From Xylanibacter ruminicola Ga6B6 (GTDB lineage: Bacteria > Bacteroidota > Bacteroidia > Bacteroidales > Bacteroidaceae): 51,573 nt of DNA. The position numbers were made by a program, and so were the translations under genes. The notes under the pieces were generated by a model. It made no database searches. It was not told the origin of the DNA and saw only the letters and a list, made by a program, of their open reading frames with translations. Where the stretch lies: positions 1-51,573 of the forward strand of contig NZ_JHXD01000022.1 of the NCBI RefSeq assembly GCF_000687715.1, given 5' to 3'. Below, piece by piece: positions 7,941-18,003 of the stretch (positions are counted from its first letter, which is position 1; each line of letters begins with the position of its first letter).

Positions 7941-8609
7941 TTATTCCTCCACTACTTTAGTTGAATCAGTATTTGCAACAGTCTCGAGCATTCGGCCGAT
8001 AGCATAGGTCTGGAAACCTTTCAATCCGTCCTTCAGCATGGCGTCAACACCATTCGAAGTAAGGGTTGCACCAGTTACACAGTCGACCTGAGTAGCGGGA
8101 TCCTCAACCTTCTTCACAACTGAGAGTACTACGTTGCCGTTCTCGTCCCAGATCTTCTTGCCGATGAACTTCTCCTGCCAAGCCTGAGAGTCCTTGATTT
8201 CGGCACCCAGACCAGCGGTCTCACCTTCGTGGTTGAAGTAGGCACCGTAAACCTTGCCCTCTTCGTCGATAGCAAGATAACCGCTGATGCCACCCCAAAG
8301 GCCCATACCCTTCAGGCTAACTACAGTAACGTTCTTACCATCAATCTGGCACTCATAGGCCTTCTGACCATTATTCTCGTCCTCCTTCTCGGTCTTTACC
8401 ACCTCGGCATACTTGGCCTCGGCCTCGGCACCATCCAGATTGCGGATGTTGAGCGAGTAGAGAATCTGCTTCTTCACATCAAGTGCTACGTTAGCATCCT
8501 GCATAGGCTTCAAGGCCTGATAAACGAAAGCCAGCAGGAAGGCCACGATAACAACGAGTATCGCGCTATATATAATAATGTACGCGTTAGAGTTTGTATT
8601 CAGTTTCAT
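7941..8609 (-). CDS. nqrC: Na+-NQR subunit C (covalent FMN)
   Basis: Single-span periplasmic flavoprotein subunit, 222 residues: a membrane anchor at about 10-30 and an FMN-binding domain. The flavinylation motif is TGATLT (179-184), with FMN expected as a phosphoester on Thr184. Addition of FMN needs an ApbE flavin transferase, which is not encoded in this window. Its start overlaps the nqrB stop by 4 nt. It is shorter than the Vibrio protein, as is usual in Bacteroidales. Confidence 0.95.
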   Translation of the reverse strand: MKLNTNSNAYIIIYSAILVVIVAFLLAFVYQALKPMQDANVALDVKKQILYSLNIRNLDGAEAEAKYAEVVKTEKEDENNGQKAYECQIDGKNVTVVSLKGMGLWGGISGYLAIDEEGKVYGAYFNHEGETAGLGAEIKDSQAWQEKFIGKKIWDENGNVVLSVVKKVEDPATQVDCVTGATLTSNGVDAMLKDGLKGFQTYAIGRMLETVANTDSTKVVEE

Positions 8610-9766
8610 TTGCGACCTCCTCTCTTTAAACGGTTAGAGATATTGCGCTCCACAACGAAGTGGTCGATAGTAGGAGCAAACATATTACCAAAGAAGATGG
8701 CGAGCATCATACCCTCAGGATAACCGGCATTCAATACGCGGATGATGATGGCCATAGCACCAATCAGGAATCCGTAGATGTACTGACCTGTGGTTGTGCG
8801 GCATGATGTAACAGGGTCGGTAGCCATAAACACAGCACCGAATGCAAAGCCACCCATTACCAGGTGATGCCACCATGTCATGCCCTGACCAGTCTGCTCG
8901 AACAGTACGGCGAGTGCGATACCACCCACGAATACGCTGAGCATGGTACGCCAAGAGGCGATGCCTGTCCACAGCAGGATAGCAGCACCGATAGCGATAG
9001 CCACAAGCGATGTCTCACCGATTGAACCGGGGATAAAGCCGAGGGCCATATCCAGGATTGAGGCATCGGGAGTGATGTGCTGTGCCAGCTCACCGAGCGG
9101 TGTAGCAGCTGTGAATCCATCGGGCAGGTCGTTACCCAGACCGAAGATAGAGTTCTGGGCTACCCAAACGGTATCACCAGTCATCTTCGAAGGATAAGCG
9201 AAGAACAGGAACATACGTGCTGCAACAGCGGGGTTGAAGATATTCATACCTGTACCACCGAAGATCTCCTTACAGAAGATAACTGAGAATGCGCAGGCCA
9301 GAGCCAGCATCCACAGAGGGCAGCCGATAGGAATAATCAATGGGATGATGATACCCGATACGAGATAACCCTCCTGGATTTCCTCACCCTTCCACTGTGC
9401 CCAGGCAAACTCAATGCCCAGACCTACGATATAGCTAACCAGGATTTTTGGCAGAACAGCCAGGAAGCCGTAAGCAAAAATCTCGCAGAAACTTGCGCTT
9501 GCCAATGTGCCGGCAGCAGCATAGTTCTGATAGCCGATGTTATACATACCAAACAGCATGGCAGGCATCAGGGCGATAACCACCATACTCATAATGCGCT
9601 TCGAGTCGATAGAGTCGTGAATATTCACGCCACCAGCCTTCGCTGTGTCGTTAGGCACATAAAGGAAGGTCTCAAAGCCGTCGAACACCGAGCGGAAAGC
9701 ATGAAGCTTGCCACCCTCCTCAAAGTTCGGCTTGATCTTATTGAGATAATTTCTTAAAAAGCTCAT
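8606..9766 (-). CDS. nqrB: Na+-NQR subunit B (covalent FMN, quinone site)
   Basis: Largest membrane subunit, 386 residues with about ten helices. It carries a covalent FMN, binds riboflavin, and is the site of Na+ uptake and quinone reaction. The flavinylation site is DGFTAATPLG (216-225), with FMN expected on Thr222; the family motif is usually SGAT, here TAAT. It starts 4 nt after nqrA and overlaps nqrC by 4 nt. Confidence 0.96.
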   Translation of the reverse strand: MSFLRNYLNKIKPNFEEGGKLHAFRSVFDGFETFLYVPNDTAKAGGVNIHDSIDSKRIMSMVVIALMPAMLFGMYNIGYQNYAAAGTLASASFCEIFAYGFLAVLPKILVSYIVGLGIEFAWAQWKGEEIQEGYLVSGIIIPLIIPIGCPLWMLALACAFSVIFCKEIFGGTGMNIFNPAVAARMFLFFAYPSKMTGDTVWVAQNSIFGLGNDLPDGFTAATPLGELAQHITPDASILDMALGFIPGSIGETSLVAIAIGAAILLWTGIASWRTMLSVFVGGIALAVLFEQTGQGMTWWHHLVMGGFAFGAVFMATDPVTSCRTTTGQYIYGFLIGAMAIIIRVLNAGYPEGMMLAIFFGNMFAPTIDHFVVERNISNRLKRGGRK

Positions 9767-9770
9767 ATTA

Positions 9771-11114
9771 TTATGCGTTTTCTTTACGTAAAATGTTCAG
9801 ACCTTCACGCACGATGCGCTGCAACTCAAGTTTAGAAGAATCTACGAATTCTGCAAGTGCAAAGTCCTCTGGAGCAACCTCGTAGATACCAAGAGCCTCC
9901 TGACGGTCGATATCGCCAGCGATGATGGCCTTGATCAGGTATTCGCCATAGATGTCCATAGGCAGCACCTTGTCGTACTCGCCACTCATAATCATGTGGC
10001 GCTCGCCACCCTTTACGCGGGCATCAAGAGCATACTTCTTCTTGCCACACAGCCAAGAGAAATAGCTGCGGTTAACCGAGAACTGCTTAAAGCGTGGCAG
10101 AATCCAACCCAGCATCTCGTCGGCATCGTTACCCTCGGGGATAACGGTAATCTCGCTGGTGTGTGCACCCAGGAAACCATCCTTGGTTGTTGGACGGCCA
10201 GTAAGCACGTTACCATTAATAATACGTACGCTCTTCTGAGCATCGTAGCTGTTGCTCAACAGGGTTGAGAGCTCCTCACCTACCAGCATATCCACGTGGG
10301 CAGGATTCTTAACCTCGCTACCACACAGGGCTACGGTACGGCGCAAATCAACCTTACCTGTATTGAACAGGCGACCGATGAACAGTACTACCGATGGGTC
10401 GCCGATGGTCCAAACCACCTCGCCCTTGTTCACAGGAGCGATGTTGTTAACCTGTACGCCTACGTTACCTGCAGGGCACTTACCATCGAATACATATACC
10501 TCGGCATTCTTGGTGTTCTCGAGTTTAGAACCAACTCCTACACCCAAAACAACCTTAGCAATACGCGACAGGGCGTCGATACCAGTCTGGAAATCGTCAA
10601 TCTGTCCTTCTACCTCGTACTCAAAATCGCAAGCCAGGGGCTTATCGCGCAGGGCAGAAACGAAAATTGCCCTCGGCTTCACACTAGGATTGGTGGAAAC
10701 AGCGTAGGGCAACTGGTTAATGTATCCGAAGATACCTGCCTCTAACAGCGCATTAATAACCTGCTCGTCTACAAGCTTGCTGACGTTCTTTTTGCCGAAG
10801 TCGGTAAACTCCTGCTTCTCGTCGGCATCAACTCTCACGCAGAGCACTTTTCTTCGTTCACCACGCACCACCTCGCGGACGGTTCCGCTTACAGGCGAGG
10901 CAAACTTTACCTCAGGATACTGCTTGTTGATAAACAAGGCATCCCCGGCCTTGACATGATCGCCCTCCTTGACAACAACCTTTGGAGTTACTCCTTCGAA
11001 ATCGTCGGGTACAAGCGCAAACTTGCCGTTCGATTTAAGCTGGATTTTCTTCTCCTCGGCCTTGCCCTCAAGGGTAATGTCTAAGCCTTTGCGTAACTTA
11101 ATCACATTTGCCAT
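9771..11114 (-). CDS. nqrA: Na+-NQR subunit A
   Basis: Peripheral cytoplasmic subunit at the quinone-binding side of Na+-NQR, 447 residues, no membrane helices. Recognised by the N-terminus MANVIKLRKGLDITLEGKAE, a barrel-sandwich/biotinyl-lipoyl-like region (VKEGDHVKAGDALF) and the Rnf/Nqr SLBB-type fold. First gene of the six-gene operon, transcribed from the promoter at 11154-11187. The order nqrABCDEF is complete, so the cell can couple NADH oxidation to a sodium gradient that could power transporters such as the Na+/solute symporter at 27535. Confidence 0.96.
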   Translation of the reverse strand: MANVIKLRKGLDITLEGKAEEKKIQLKSNGKFALVPDDFEGVTPKVVVKEGDHVKAGDALFINKQYPEVKFASPVSGTVREVVRGERRKVLCVRVDADEKQEFTDFGKKNVSKLVDEQVINALLEAGIFGYINQLPYAVSTNPSVKPRAIFVSALRDKPLACDFEYEVEGQIDDFQTGIDALSRIAKVVLGVGVGSKLENTKNAEVYVFDGKCPAGNVGVQVNNIAPVNKGEVVWTIGDPSVVLFIGRLFNTGKVDLRRTVALCGSEVKNPAHVDMLVGEELSTLLSNSYDAQKSVRIINGNVLTGRPTTKDGFLGAHTSEITVIPEGNDADEMLGWILPRFKQFSVNRSYFSWLCGKKKYALDARVKGGERHMIMSGEYDKVLPMDIYGEYLIKAIIAGDIDRQEALGIYEVAPEDFALAEFVDSSKLELQRIVREGLNILRKENA

Positions 11115-11153
11115 TTATATCAGAAATTTTATTGAATAGTGTCGTTGCGAGTG

Positions 11154-11187
11154 CAAAATTACATAAAAAAAGCCACATAATAACAAA
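11154..11187 (-). promoter_or_regulatory. nqr operon promoter
   Basis: Minus-strand TAATTTTG (11161 to 11154), with TTTG (11187 to 11184) 22 bp upstream. Transcription starts about 30 nt before nqrA. It shares a 120-bp gap with the divergent tamB. Confidence 0.6.
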
Positions 11188-11225
11188 TAATGAGAAAAAA
11201 AAGCCAAAATCACAACAAAAAGTCG

Positions 11226-11233
11226 TAATTTTG
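11226..11233 (+). promoter_or_regulatory. -7 element directly before tamB
   Basis: TAATTTTG ends 4 nt before the GTG start of tamB, so the mRNA would begin at or within a few bases of the start codon. No clear TTG lies 20 bp upstream, so the promoter is incomplete by sequence. Confidence 0.45.
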
Positions 11234-11237
11234 CCTC

Positions 11238-14200
11238 GTGAAGTTACTCAAAAGATTCGTTAGTTGGACAATTTGGGGTGTCATTCTACTTAATGTGGCA
11301 CTCATGACCGTCTCATATATACCCCAGGCTCAGAACTACCTTGGCAGCAAGGTAGCCGATGCTATTGCCGATAAATTAGGCACCCAGGTAAGCATCGGCC
11401 GCGTTGATCTGGGACTATTTAACCGTGTGATTATAGATGATGTGCGAATTAAGGACCAACAGCAGCAGGACATGTTGCGTGTAGGCCGCCTGTCGGTACG
11501 CCTGGAACTGCTGCCGCTGCTGGATGGCAAGATTTCCATCTCGTCGGCCCAGCTGTTTGGAGCACATCTTATATTATATAAGGAGAACGAGCGCAGCAAA
11601 ACCAACTTTCAGTTCGTACTCGACTCGCTGGCATCAAAAGATACCACCAGTCATACCCCACTCGACCTGCGTATCAACTCGCTCATCGTACGTCGCACCA
11701 GCGTAACCTACGACGAGAAATACAAGCCCGTAACCATCGGCGTGTTTAATCCCTCGCACCTGAAGATAAGCGACCTGAGCGCGCATATCAACCTGAAGGC
11801 GCTGACCGACGACTCGCTGAACGTGAACGTAAAACGACTGGAGTTGAAGGAGCGTTGCGGACTGGTGGTAAAGCGCTTAAAGTTCCACTTGGCAGCCGGC
11901 AAGAAGCAGTCGCAATTAGAGAATCTGCTGGTAGAGCTCCCCCTGTCGCGCTTGCAGATCGACACGCTGAACGCCACCTATCTGATGACCGACAGCGGCT
12001 TGCAGAAGGGCTCGTTAGACTACTATGGAAAGATTTCTAACACCAGCATAACTCCCTCAGAGCTAGGCTATTTCGTTCCACAGCTAAAGGGATTATCAAA
12101 CCGTTTATCCATCGCCACCAGCTTTAATGGAACCGATACAAAAGTAACCGTTCCAAGCCTACAGATATCGTCGGCAGGACACGAATTAGACATCAACGCC
12201 CATGGTTGGGTGGCCGACTGGCAGAAGCGCCCATCGTGGAGCGTACAGCTGAACCGCCTGGCGGTTTCGGAGGGCTATCTGGCCACGCTTGCCAACGCCT
12301 TTCCACAGATTCCTGAGGAGCTGACACGACTGGGTGGCGTACAGCTATCGGCCGAAAGCGAGCGCAACCAGCAAGGGGCGGGCAACCTGCAGGCCGATGT
12401 GCATTCAGGCGCCGGCGATGCCAAGGTGGATATGAACCTGGCAGCCGACCAATCGTTTGCCGGTACGGTTGAAGTTGCAGCCTTGAACCTGCAGCAGCTG
12501 CTGGCCAGCAACGACCTGGGCAAGCTAACCACTACCCTCGCCCTGAAGGGTCAGCTGCACGAGGGGCAGAAGCCCGACGTGAATGTGGATGGCATTATCA
12601 GCGATTTCGACTACAAGGGCTATACCTATCATAACCTGGCGCTTAACGGCGGCTACAATCAGGGTGTGATAACCGGTAACTTTGATATTAACGACCCCAA
12701 TCTGGAGGCGCAGATTACAGCAGAGCTGGCCGACCAGCACCTGAACGACAAGCCGCTTAACAGCATTAAGCTGCAGGCAAACATCGAACGATACAACCCG
12801 CACGCCCTGCATCTGACCGACCAATGGGGCGGCGCTACGCTGAGTGGACAGCTGGAGGCCAATCTGGCCGCTCGTACCCTGAACGATGCGCAAGGTAACA
12901 TCCGACTGAGTAACTTCAACATCTCGGCTACCGAGCAGCATCCTGCCTACCGTCTGGATAATCTGAACATCACGACCGGACGCGAGGATGGTATCCACTT
13001 CCTTACCGTGAAAAGCGACTTTGCCGATGCAGAGCTGAAAGGTCAGTTCGACTTTAGCACGCTGGCTGGTTCGTTTGTAAACCTGCTGAAGAGCAAGCTG
13101 CCCACCCTGCCCATTCTGCCTGCTACCACCACCAAGACCCACAATAACTTTGTGGTACGCCTGATGGTAAGCAAGAGCGACTGGCTGCGACGTGTATTCA
13201 ACGTCGACCTGCAGTTGCGACAGCCCGTAACCCTGCAAGCCCGCGTAAACGACTTTACCAACGAGCTATACTTGAATGGCGATATCCCATCGTTTGCCTA
13301 CAACGGCTCGTGGTATAGCGATGGCTACGTAAACATCTCGTCGCCAGCCGACACCATGCGCTGCAACCTGAACATCCGCAAGCTGATGGACAACGGCCAG
13401 CACCTGGATCTGGGACTCTCGGCTCATGCCGCCAACAACAACCTCACCACATCGCTCTACTGGGACAACCACAACGAGAGCGAGCACATGAGCGGCGAGC
13501 TGAACACCATCATGCAGCTTTATCACAACGTGGCAGGCAAGCAAGAGGCGCACCTGCGCTTCATGCCGTCGCACATCATCCTGCGTGGCGAGGGTTGGGA
13601 TGTAGAACCATCGGATGTGCTGTATAGCGATAAGTTCCTGCTGGTAGACCACTTCTCGGTTCAACACGGACGCCAGCATATCATCGTGGATGGTATCGCC
13701 TCGAAGAACGCTACCGACTCGCTCACCGTGGATCTGCGCGAGGTTGAGGTGGGGTATATTCTCGACCTGGTAAACTTCCACAGCGTAGAGTTCAGCGGAA
13801 AGGCCACGGGTAAGGCACGCGCCTGGTCGCTCTTCGACGAGTTTAAGGCTAATGCCGACCTGACCGTAGATGAGTTTAAGTTTGAGCGCGGCCGCATGGG
13901 TGTGCTGCATGCCCTTGCCAACTGGAACCACGAGGCACAGCAGATTGATATACATGCGGTGGCCGACGACGGACCCGATGCCCAGACACGTATCAACGGC
14001 TACGTATCGCCCGTACATAACACCATCGATCTTGGTATCGAAGCCGATGGTACCAGCATCGAGTTCATGCACAACTTTACCAAGAGCTTCCTCTCGAGCA
14101 TTACCGGACGTGGCGAGGGTCTGGCCCGTGTGGCTGGTACGCTCGACGACATCAACCTGACGGGTAAGCTGATTGTAGATGGCGAGGCTACCGTTACGCC

Positions 14201-15677
14201 GCTGAACACCACCTATAAGTTAGTACGCGACACAGTAGTAATGGTACCCAACGAGATTGAGTTGCGCCACATGCCTATCTACGACGCCTTAGGCAACAAG
14301 GCTATACTCTCGGGTGGCATACATCACCAGAGCTTGACCAACCTGAGTTTCGACTTGTTTGTAGAGACCGACAACCTGCTGGCCTACGACTTTAAGGACT
14401 TTACGAATCCCGATGGTAGCGAGTCAACCTTCTACGGCACCGTTTATGCTGGTGGTAACGTATCCATCAGCGGTCATGGCAACGATGTGATTATAGATTG
14501 TAACGTAACGCCACAGCCTGGTAGCGTGTTTGTATATAATGCCGCCAGTCCAGATGCCATCAGCAATCAGGAGTTTATTACATGGGAGCAACCAACTAGA
14601 GAATCTGGTATTACCAGCCAATCGAGCATATCTAGCCCAACTAGCTCTAGGGCCGACGATACGGATATCTACATCAACTTCCAGATTAACGCCACGCCCA
14701 ACGCCGCCCTAAAGCTGCTGATGGACGAGGGTACCAAGGATTACATCACCCTTTATGGTAACGGTTCTATACGTGCATCGTTCCACAACAAGGGCTCGTT
14801 TAACATGTTTGGTACCTACACCGTTGATCACGGCACGTACGGCATCACCATCCAGAATATTATCAAGAAGAACTTTACGTTTAACCGTGGTGGTACCATC
14901 GTGTTTGGTGGCGATCCCTATCAGGCAGCACTCAACCTGCAGGCCGTTTATACCGTTAGCGGCGTGAGTCTGTCGGACCTGAACATCGGCAACTCGTTCA
15001 GCAGCAACACCATCCGCGTAAACTGCTTGATGAACATCGGCGGACAGCCCGCAGCACCACAGGTTGACTTCGACCTGGAGATGCCAACGGTAAATGCCGA
15101 CGAGCAGCAGATGGTACGCTCGGTTATCAACGGACAGCAGGAGATGAACCAGCAGGTGGTATATCTGTTGGCTATCGGCCGATTCTACAATCAGGGCGCC
15201 AACAACAGCACCAGCGCCACAGGCGAGCGAACCGACCAGACATCGCTGGCCATGCAGAGTTTCCTGTCGGGTACGCTCTCGTCGCAGATCAACACGCTCA
15301 TCAACCAGTTTATCAAGAACGACAACTGGAACTTTGGCGCCAACATATCTACAGGTAACGAGGGCTGGCATAATGCCGAATACGAGGGCATTATTAACGG
15401 ACGCATGCTGAACAACCGATTGCTGATTAACGGTCAGTTTGGCTATCGCGACAACGCCACACAGGCCAACCCATCGTTTATAGGCGACTTCGACGTGCAA
15501 TACCTCCTCTACCCCAACGGCAACTTAGCCCTGAAGGTATACAACCAGACAAACGATCGCTATTTCACCAAGTCGAGTCTTAACACGCAAGGTATCGGCC
15601 TTATCATGAAGAAGGACTTCAACGGTATCCGCGATCTGTTCTCGTCGAAGAAACGTAAACGCAAAGAAAAGAAATAG
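11238..15677 (+). CDS. tamB: TamB-like translocation/assembly protein (DUF490)
   Basis: Very long inner-membrane-anchored periplasmic protein of the AsmA/TamB group, thought to bridge the membranes and help outer-membrane protein insertion or phospholipid transfer. 1479 residues. An N-terminal anchor (about 8-28, WTIWGVILLNVALMTVSYIP) is followed by long beta-rich repeats and the C-terminal TamB domain with FNMFGTYTVDHGTYGITIQN and FNRGGTIVFGGDPY. The start chosen is GTG 11238, the only one that keeps the membrane anchor; the next in-frame starts would cut into it. The GTG lies almost on top of a -7 box (possible leaderless mRNA). No tamA/bamA-type gene adjoins it. The TAG stop forms the first arm of the hairpin at 15675. 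Confidence 0.93.
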   Translation: MKLLKRFVSWTIWGVILLNVALMTVSYIPQAQNYLGSKVADAIADKLGTQVSIGRVDLGLFNRVIIDDVRIKDQQQQDMLRVGRLSVRLELLPLLDGKISISSAQLFGAHLILYKENERSKTNFQFVLDSLASKDTTSHTPLDLRINSLIVRRTSVTYDEKYKPVTIGVFNPSHLKISDLSAHINLKALTDDSLNVNVKRLELKERCGLVVKRLKFHLAAGKKQSQLENLLVELPLSRLQIDTLNATYLMTDSGLQKGSLDYYGKISNTSITPSELGYFVPQLKGLSNRLSIATSFNGTDTKVTVPSLQISSAGHELDINAHGWVADWQKRPSWSVQLNRLAVSEGYLATLANAFPQIPEELTRLGGVQLSAESERNQQGAGNLQADVHSGAGDAKVDMNLAADQSFAGTVEVAALNLQQLLASNDLGKLTTTLALKGQLHEGQKPDVNVDGIISDFDYKGYTYHNLALNGGYNQGVITGNFDINDPNLEAQITAELADQHLNDKPLNSIKLQANIERYNPHALHLTDQWGGATLSGQLEANLAARTLNDAQGNIRLSNFNISATEQHPAYRLDNLNITTGREDGIHFLTVKSDFADAELKGQFDFSTLAGSFVNLLKSKLPTLPILPATTTKTHNNFVVRLMVSKSDWLRRVFNVDLQLRQPVTLQARVNDFTNELYLNGDIPSFAYNGSWYSDGYVNISSPADTMRCNLNIRKLMDNGQHLDLGLSAHAANNNLTTSLYWDNHNESEHMSGELNTIMQLYHNVAGKQEAHLRFMPSHIILRGEGWDVEPSDVLYSDKFLLVDHFSVQHGRQHIIVDGIASKNATDSLTVDLREVEVGYILDLVNFHSVEFSGKATGKARAWSLFDEFKANADLTVDEFKFERGRMGVLHALANWNHEAQQIDIHAVADDGPDAQTRINGYVSPVHNTIDLGIEADGTSIEFMHNFTKSFLSSITGRGEGLARVAGTLDDINLTGKLIVDGEATVTPLNTTYKLVRDTVVMVPNEIELRHMPIYDALGNKAILSGGIHHQSLTNLSFDLFVETDNLLAYDFKDFTNPDGSESTFYGTVYAGGNVSISGHGNDVIIDCNVTPQPGSVFVYNAASPDAISNQEFITWEQPTRESGITSQSSISSPTSSRADDTDIYINFQINATPNAALKLLMDEGTKDYITLYGNGSIRASFHNKGSFNMFGTYTVDHGTYGITIQNIIKKNFTFNRGGTIVFGGDPYQAALNLQAVYTVSGVSLSDLNIGNSFSSNTIRVNCLMNIGGQPAAPQVDFDLEMPTVNADEQQMVRSVINGQQEMNQQVVYLLAIGRFYNQGANNSTSATGERTDQTSLAMQSFLSGTLSSQINTLINQFIKNDNWNFGANISTGNEGWHNAEYEGIINGRMLNNRLLINGQFGYRDNATQANPSFIGDFDVQYLLYPNGNLALKVYNQTNDRYFTKSSLNTQGIGLIMKKDFNGIRDLFSSKKRKRKEKK

Positions 15678-15700
15678 GCACAGAGAGATTTTCGTGCCTA
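15675..15700. terminator. hairpin between convergent tamB and DMT transporter genes
   Basis: TAGGCAC (15675-15681, includes the tamB stop) pairs with GTGCCTA (15694-15700). On the minus strand it is followed by a T-rich stretch, so it suits termination of the minus-strand operon best. Confidence 0.5.
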
Positions 15701-15706
15701 AAAAAA

Positions 15707-16624
15707 CTACTTGCTACCGATGTAGAGGAATACCATTCCAAGGAGCACAAGCGCCAAGTCGAAAGCTTTGGCCTTGAGATTCTTCTCGTGGAAGAACATC
15801 GCACCAAACGTAAAGCTTACGATCACGCTACCACGACGAATCATCGATACGATAGAAATCATGGCCTCGGGCAACGAGAGCGAGTAGAAGTACATAAAGT
15901 CGGCGATGCTCAGGAACAGACTCACACCCACAATCGACCACGACCAATGGAACGGTGTAGTCTGCTCGTGCTTAGGCCACCACAGCAACCACAGCATAGC
16001 ACCCATCATAAAGCATTGGTAGATGTTATACCACGACTGCACCATCATACGGTCGAGTCCCACGCCACCATTCTCTACTGGCGCCATCAGGAACTTGTCG
16101 TACAGACCACTTACAGCACCCAGTATGGCAGCACCCACAATCATAAATATCCAGTTGTTGTGCTTAAAGTCGATGCCCTCCTTCTTTCCGCTACGACTCA
16201 GCAGCAGGAACGAGGCGATAGCCAGCAGCACACCTATCCATTGCCAATGGTTCAGTCGCTCGCCAAACACCAACAGCGCACCCACCAGCACCATCACAGG
16301 ACGTGTTGCGTTGATAGGCCCCACAATCGTAAGTGGCAGATGCTTCATGCCGAAATAGCCCAGAATCCAGCTCGACAGCACAATGAGCGACTTGAGCAGG
16401 ATATACTTATGCATATCCCAACCGCCTGCCGATACATGGAATATACTGCCATCAAGCACCTGGGTAGTACCACTCAGCACGATGAACGGCAGGAAAAACA
16501 AACTTGAAAACAACGTATTGAGAAACAGCACGGGAATAACCGCATTGCCCTTCAGGGCCTGTTTCTTTAATGAATCATAGCAGCCCAACAAAGCTGCCGA
16601 CATAAACGCCAATAATAACCACAT
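15707..16624 (-). CDS. EamA/DMT-superfamily transporter
   Basis: 305-residue inner-membrane protein with about ten hydrophobic helices in two EamA-type halves, a drug/metabolite transporter fold. Recognisable pieces are the N-terminal MWLLLAFMSAALLGCYDSLKK and, at the end of the first half, GPINATRPVMVLVGALLVFGERLNHWQWIG, given here only as a location (about residues 112-141). Substrate unknown. It is the last gene of the minus-strand run that starts at 23719; 51 nt separate it from truA, a gap filled with TTCAATAT-type degenerate repeats. Confidence 0.85.
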   Translation of the reverse strand: MWLLLAFMSAALLGCYDSLKKQALKGNAVIPVLFLNTLFSSLFFLPFIVLSGTTQVLDGSIFHVSAGGWDMHKYILLKSLIVLSSWILGYFGMKHLPLTIVGPINATRPVMVLVGALLVFGERLNHWQWIGVLLAIASFLLLSRSGKKEGIDFKHNNWIFMIVGAAILGAVSGLYDKFLMAPVENGGVGLDRMMVQSWYNIYQCFMMGAMLWLLWWPKHEQTTPFHWSWSIVGVSLFLSIADFMYFYSLSLPEAMISIVSMIRRGSVIVSFTFGAMFFHEKNLKAKAFDLALVLLGMVFLYIGSK

Positions 16625-16675
16625 AATCTGTTATCCTAAAAACTTCAATATCTAAATCTTACAATCCTTCTATTC

Positions 16676-17410
16676 TTAATACTTCACATCCTCAAGGAAC
16701 AAGGCGTTACCAGGCATCGATTCGCCAGCATCGCTGCGGCGCTTGCCCTCAATCACGCTTCGGAACTCATCAAGCGTCAGTCGGCCACGCCCCACATCTA
16801 CCAACGTACCTACCACGGCACGCACCATGTTACGCAAAAAACGGTTGGCCGTAATCACAAAGTACCAGGTAGTATCGCCTGTCTGTATCCACTCGGCACG
16901 CGTTACGTGGCAAAGGGTGGTTTTCACATCGCTATGCGCCTTACAGAAAGCACCAAAGTCCTCGTAGGTGGTAAGGATTCGTCCAGCCTCGTTCATCTTC
17001 TCGAAATCCAAGGGGTAATGAATCTCGCACGAATAGTGGCGCTCGAACGGACACTTTCGCATATGTATATAATAATGGTACGTACGCTCGGTAGCCGAGA
17101 AACGGGCATGCATATCGAGCGAAACCTCCTCTATCCTATCAACCACGATATCCTGTGGCAACATGCGGTTCATCTTATAAGCCAGCTGCTTACAATCGAT
17201 ATCGCCCTCTATCTCAAAATGCGCCGCCATCACACGGGCATGCACACCTGCATCCGTTCGGCCTGCGCCAGTAATACTGATTTCCTGTCGGAGTAAGGTT
17301 GAGAGTACGCGTTGCAGCTCGCCCTGAACGGAGATACCGTTAGGCTGCACCTGCCAACCGTGATAGTTGGTGCCATCGTAACTCAACCAAATAAAATATC
17401 TTTTTACCAT
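16676..17410 (-). CDS. truA: tRNA pseudouridine(38-40) synthase
   Basis: Isomerises uridines 38-40 in the anticodon arm of tRNAs. 244 residues, the usual length. The catalytic Asp is Asp53 in TGAGRTDAGVHARV; other family blocks are YDGTNYHGWQVQPN near the N-terminus and RFLRNMVRAVVGTLVDVGRG towards the C-terminus. It overlaps the preceding barrel-like gene by 7 nt, so it is embedded in an operon otherwise made of envelope genes. Confidence 0.97.
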   Translation of the reverse strand: MVKRYFIWLSYDGTNYHGWQVQPNGISVQGELQRVLSTLLRQEISITGAGRTDAGVHARVMAAHFEIEGDIDCKQLAYKMNRMLPQDIVVDRIEEVSLDMHARFSATERTYHYYIHMRKCPFERHYSCEIHYPLDFEKMNEAGRILTTYEDFGAFCKAHSDVKTTLCHVTRAEWIQTGDTTWYFVITANRFLRNMVRAVVGTLVDVGRGRLTLDEFRSVIEGKRRSDAGESMPGNALFLEDVKY

Positions 17411-17997
17411 CTATTATCAAAACCATTTCGCTGATTCCACACACTCAGCTGAAAGCTAAAGTTGGGATTCACGTTATATTTTACCATAGCGCCAATCTTG
17501 TCGCCAAAGTCGTTACCCAGCCACCACATATTCTGTAGTGGCATATTGGGCTGCATCATCGATTTCTGGCCGAACACGCCTGCCTCCCAATGCTCATCAA
17601 AGCGGTAGTTAAGCATTGCCGTTAATCCGGCATCCTTCATCTGGTGGTGCCCATAGTCCATGAACGAGCTATAGCCACCTATCGAGAACGAGAGTTTTGG
17701 CGAGAGCTGGCCGGCATACATCACAGCCGCGCTATTGGCAAAGCCGCTACTGGAATGCTTGCCCACCCCGAAAATAGCCGATGCCGAGAACGAAGCATTC
17801 AGTCCGGGATGCAAGTCCCAATTGCCCAGACCGGTGTACATAGCCCCCAAGTACGGATAGGTAGCAATCGTGCCACGATACGTAAGCGGGGATAACGAGA
17901 AGGTGGTATCGGGCTGTAACAACGCACCACGCTCAACCTCCTGCGCCTTAACGCCGGCGGTCAGACAAACAAATGCGATGACAAACCACTTTCTCAT
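17404..17997 (-). CDS. secreted small beta-rich protein, probably outer-membrane barrel
   Basis: 197 residues with a clear signal peptide (MRKWFVIAFVCLTAGVKAQ). The mature part alternates aromatic and polar residues with several Gly and Asn turns (for example NWDLHPGLNASFSASAIFGV and KLSFSIGGYSSFMDYGH) and ends in NRW, as small outer-membrane barrels do. I do not recognise a named family. It starts 6 nt after the ABC-2 permease gene and overlaps truA by 7 nt, so it is made with the efflux components upstream. Confidence 0.75.
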   Translation of the reverse strand: MRKWFVIAFVCLTAGVKAQEVERGALLQPDTTFSLSPLTYRGTIATYPYLGAMYTGLGNWDLHPGLNASFSASAIFGVGKHSSSGFANSAAVMYAGQLSPKLSFSIGGYSSFMDYGHHQMKDAGLTAMLNYRFDEHWEAGVFGQKSMMQPNMPLQNMWWLGNDFGDKIGAMVKYNVNPNFSFQLSVWNQRNGFDNRW

Positions 17998-18003
17998 ATT
18001 CTT

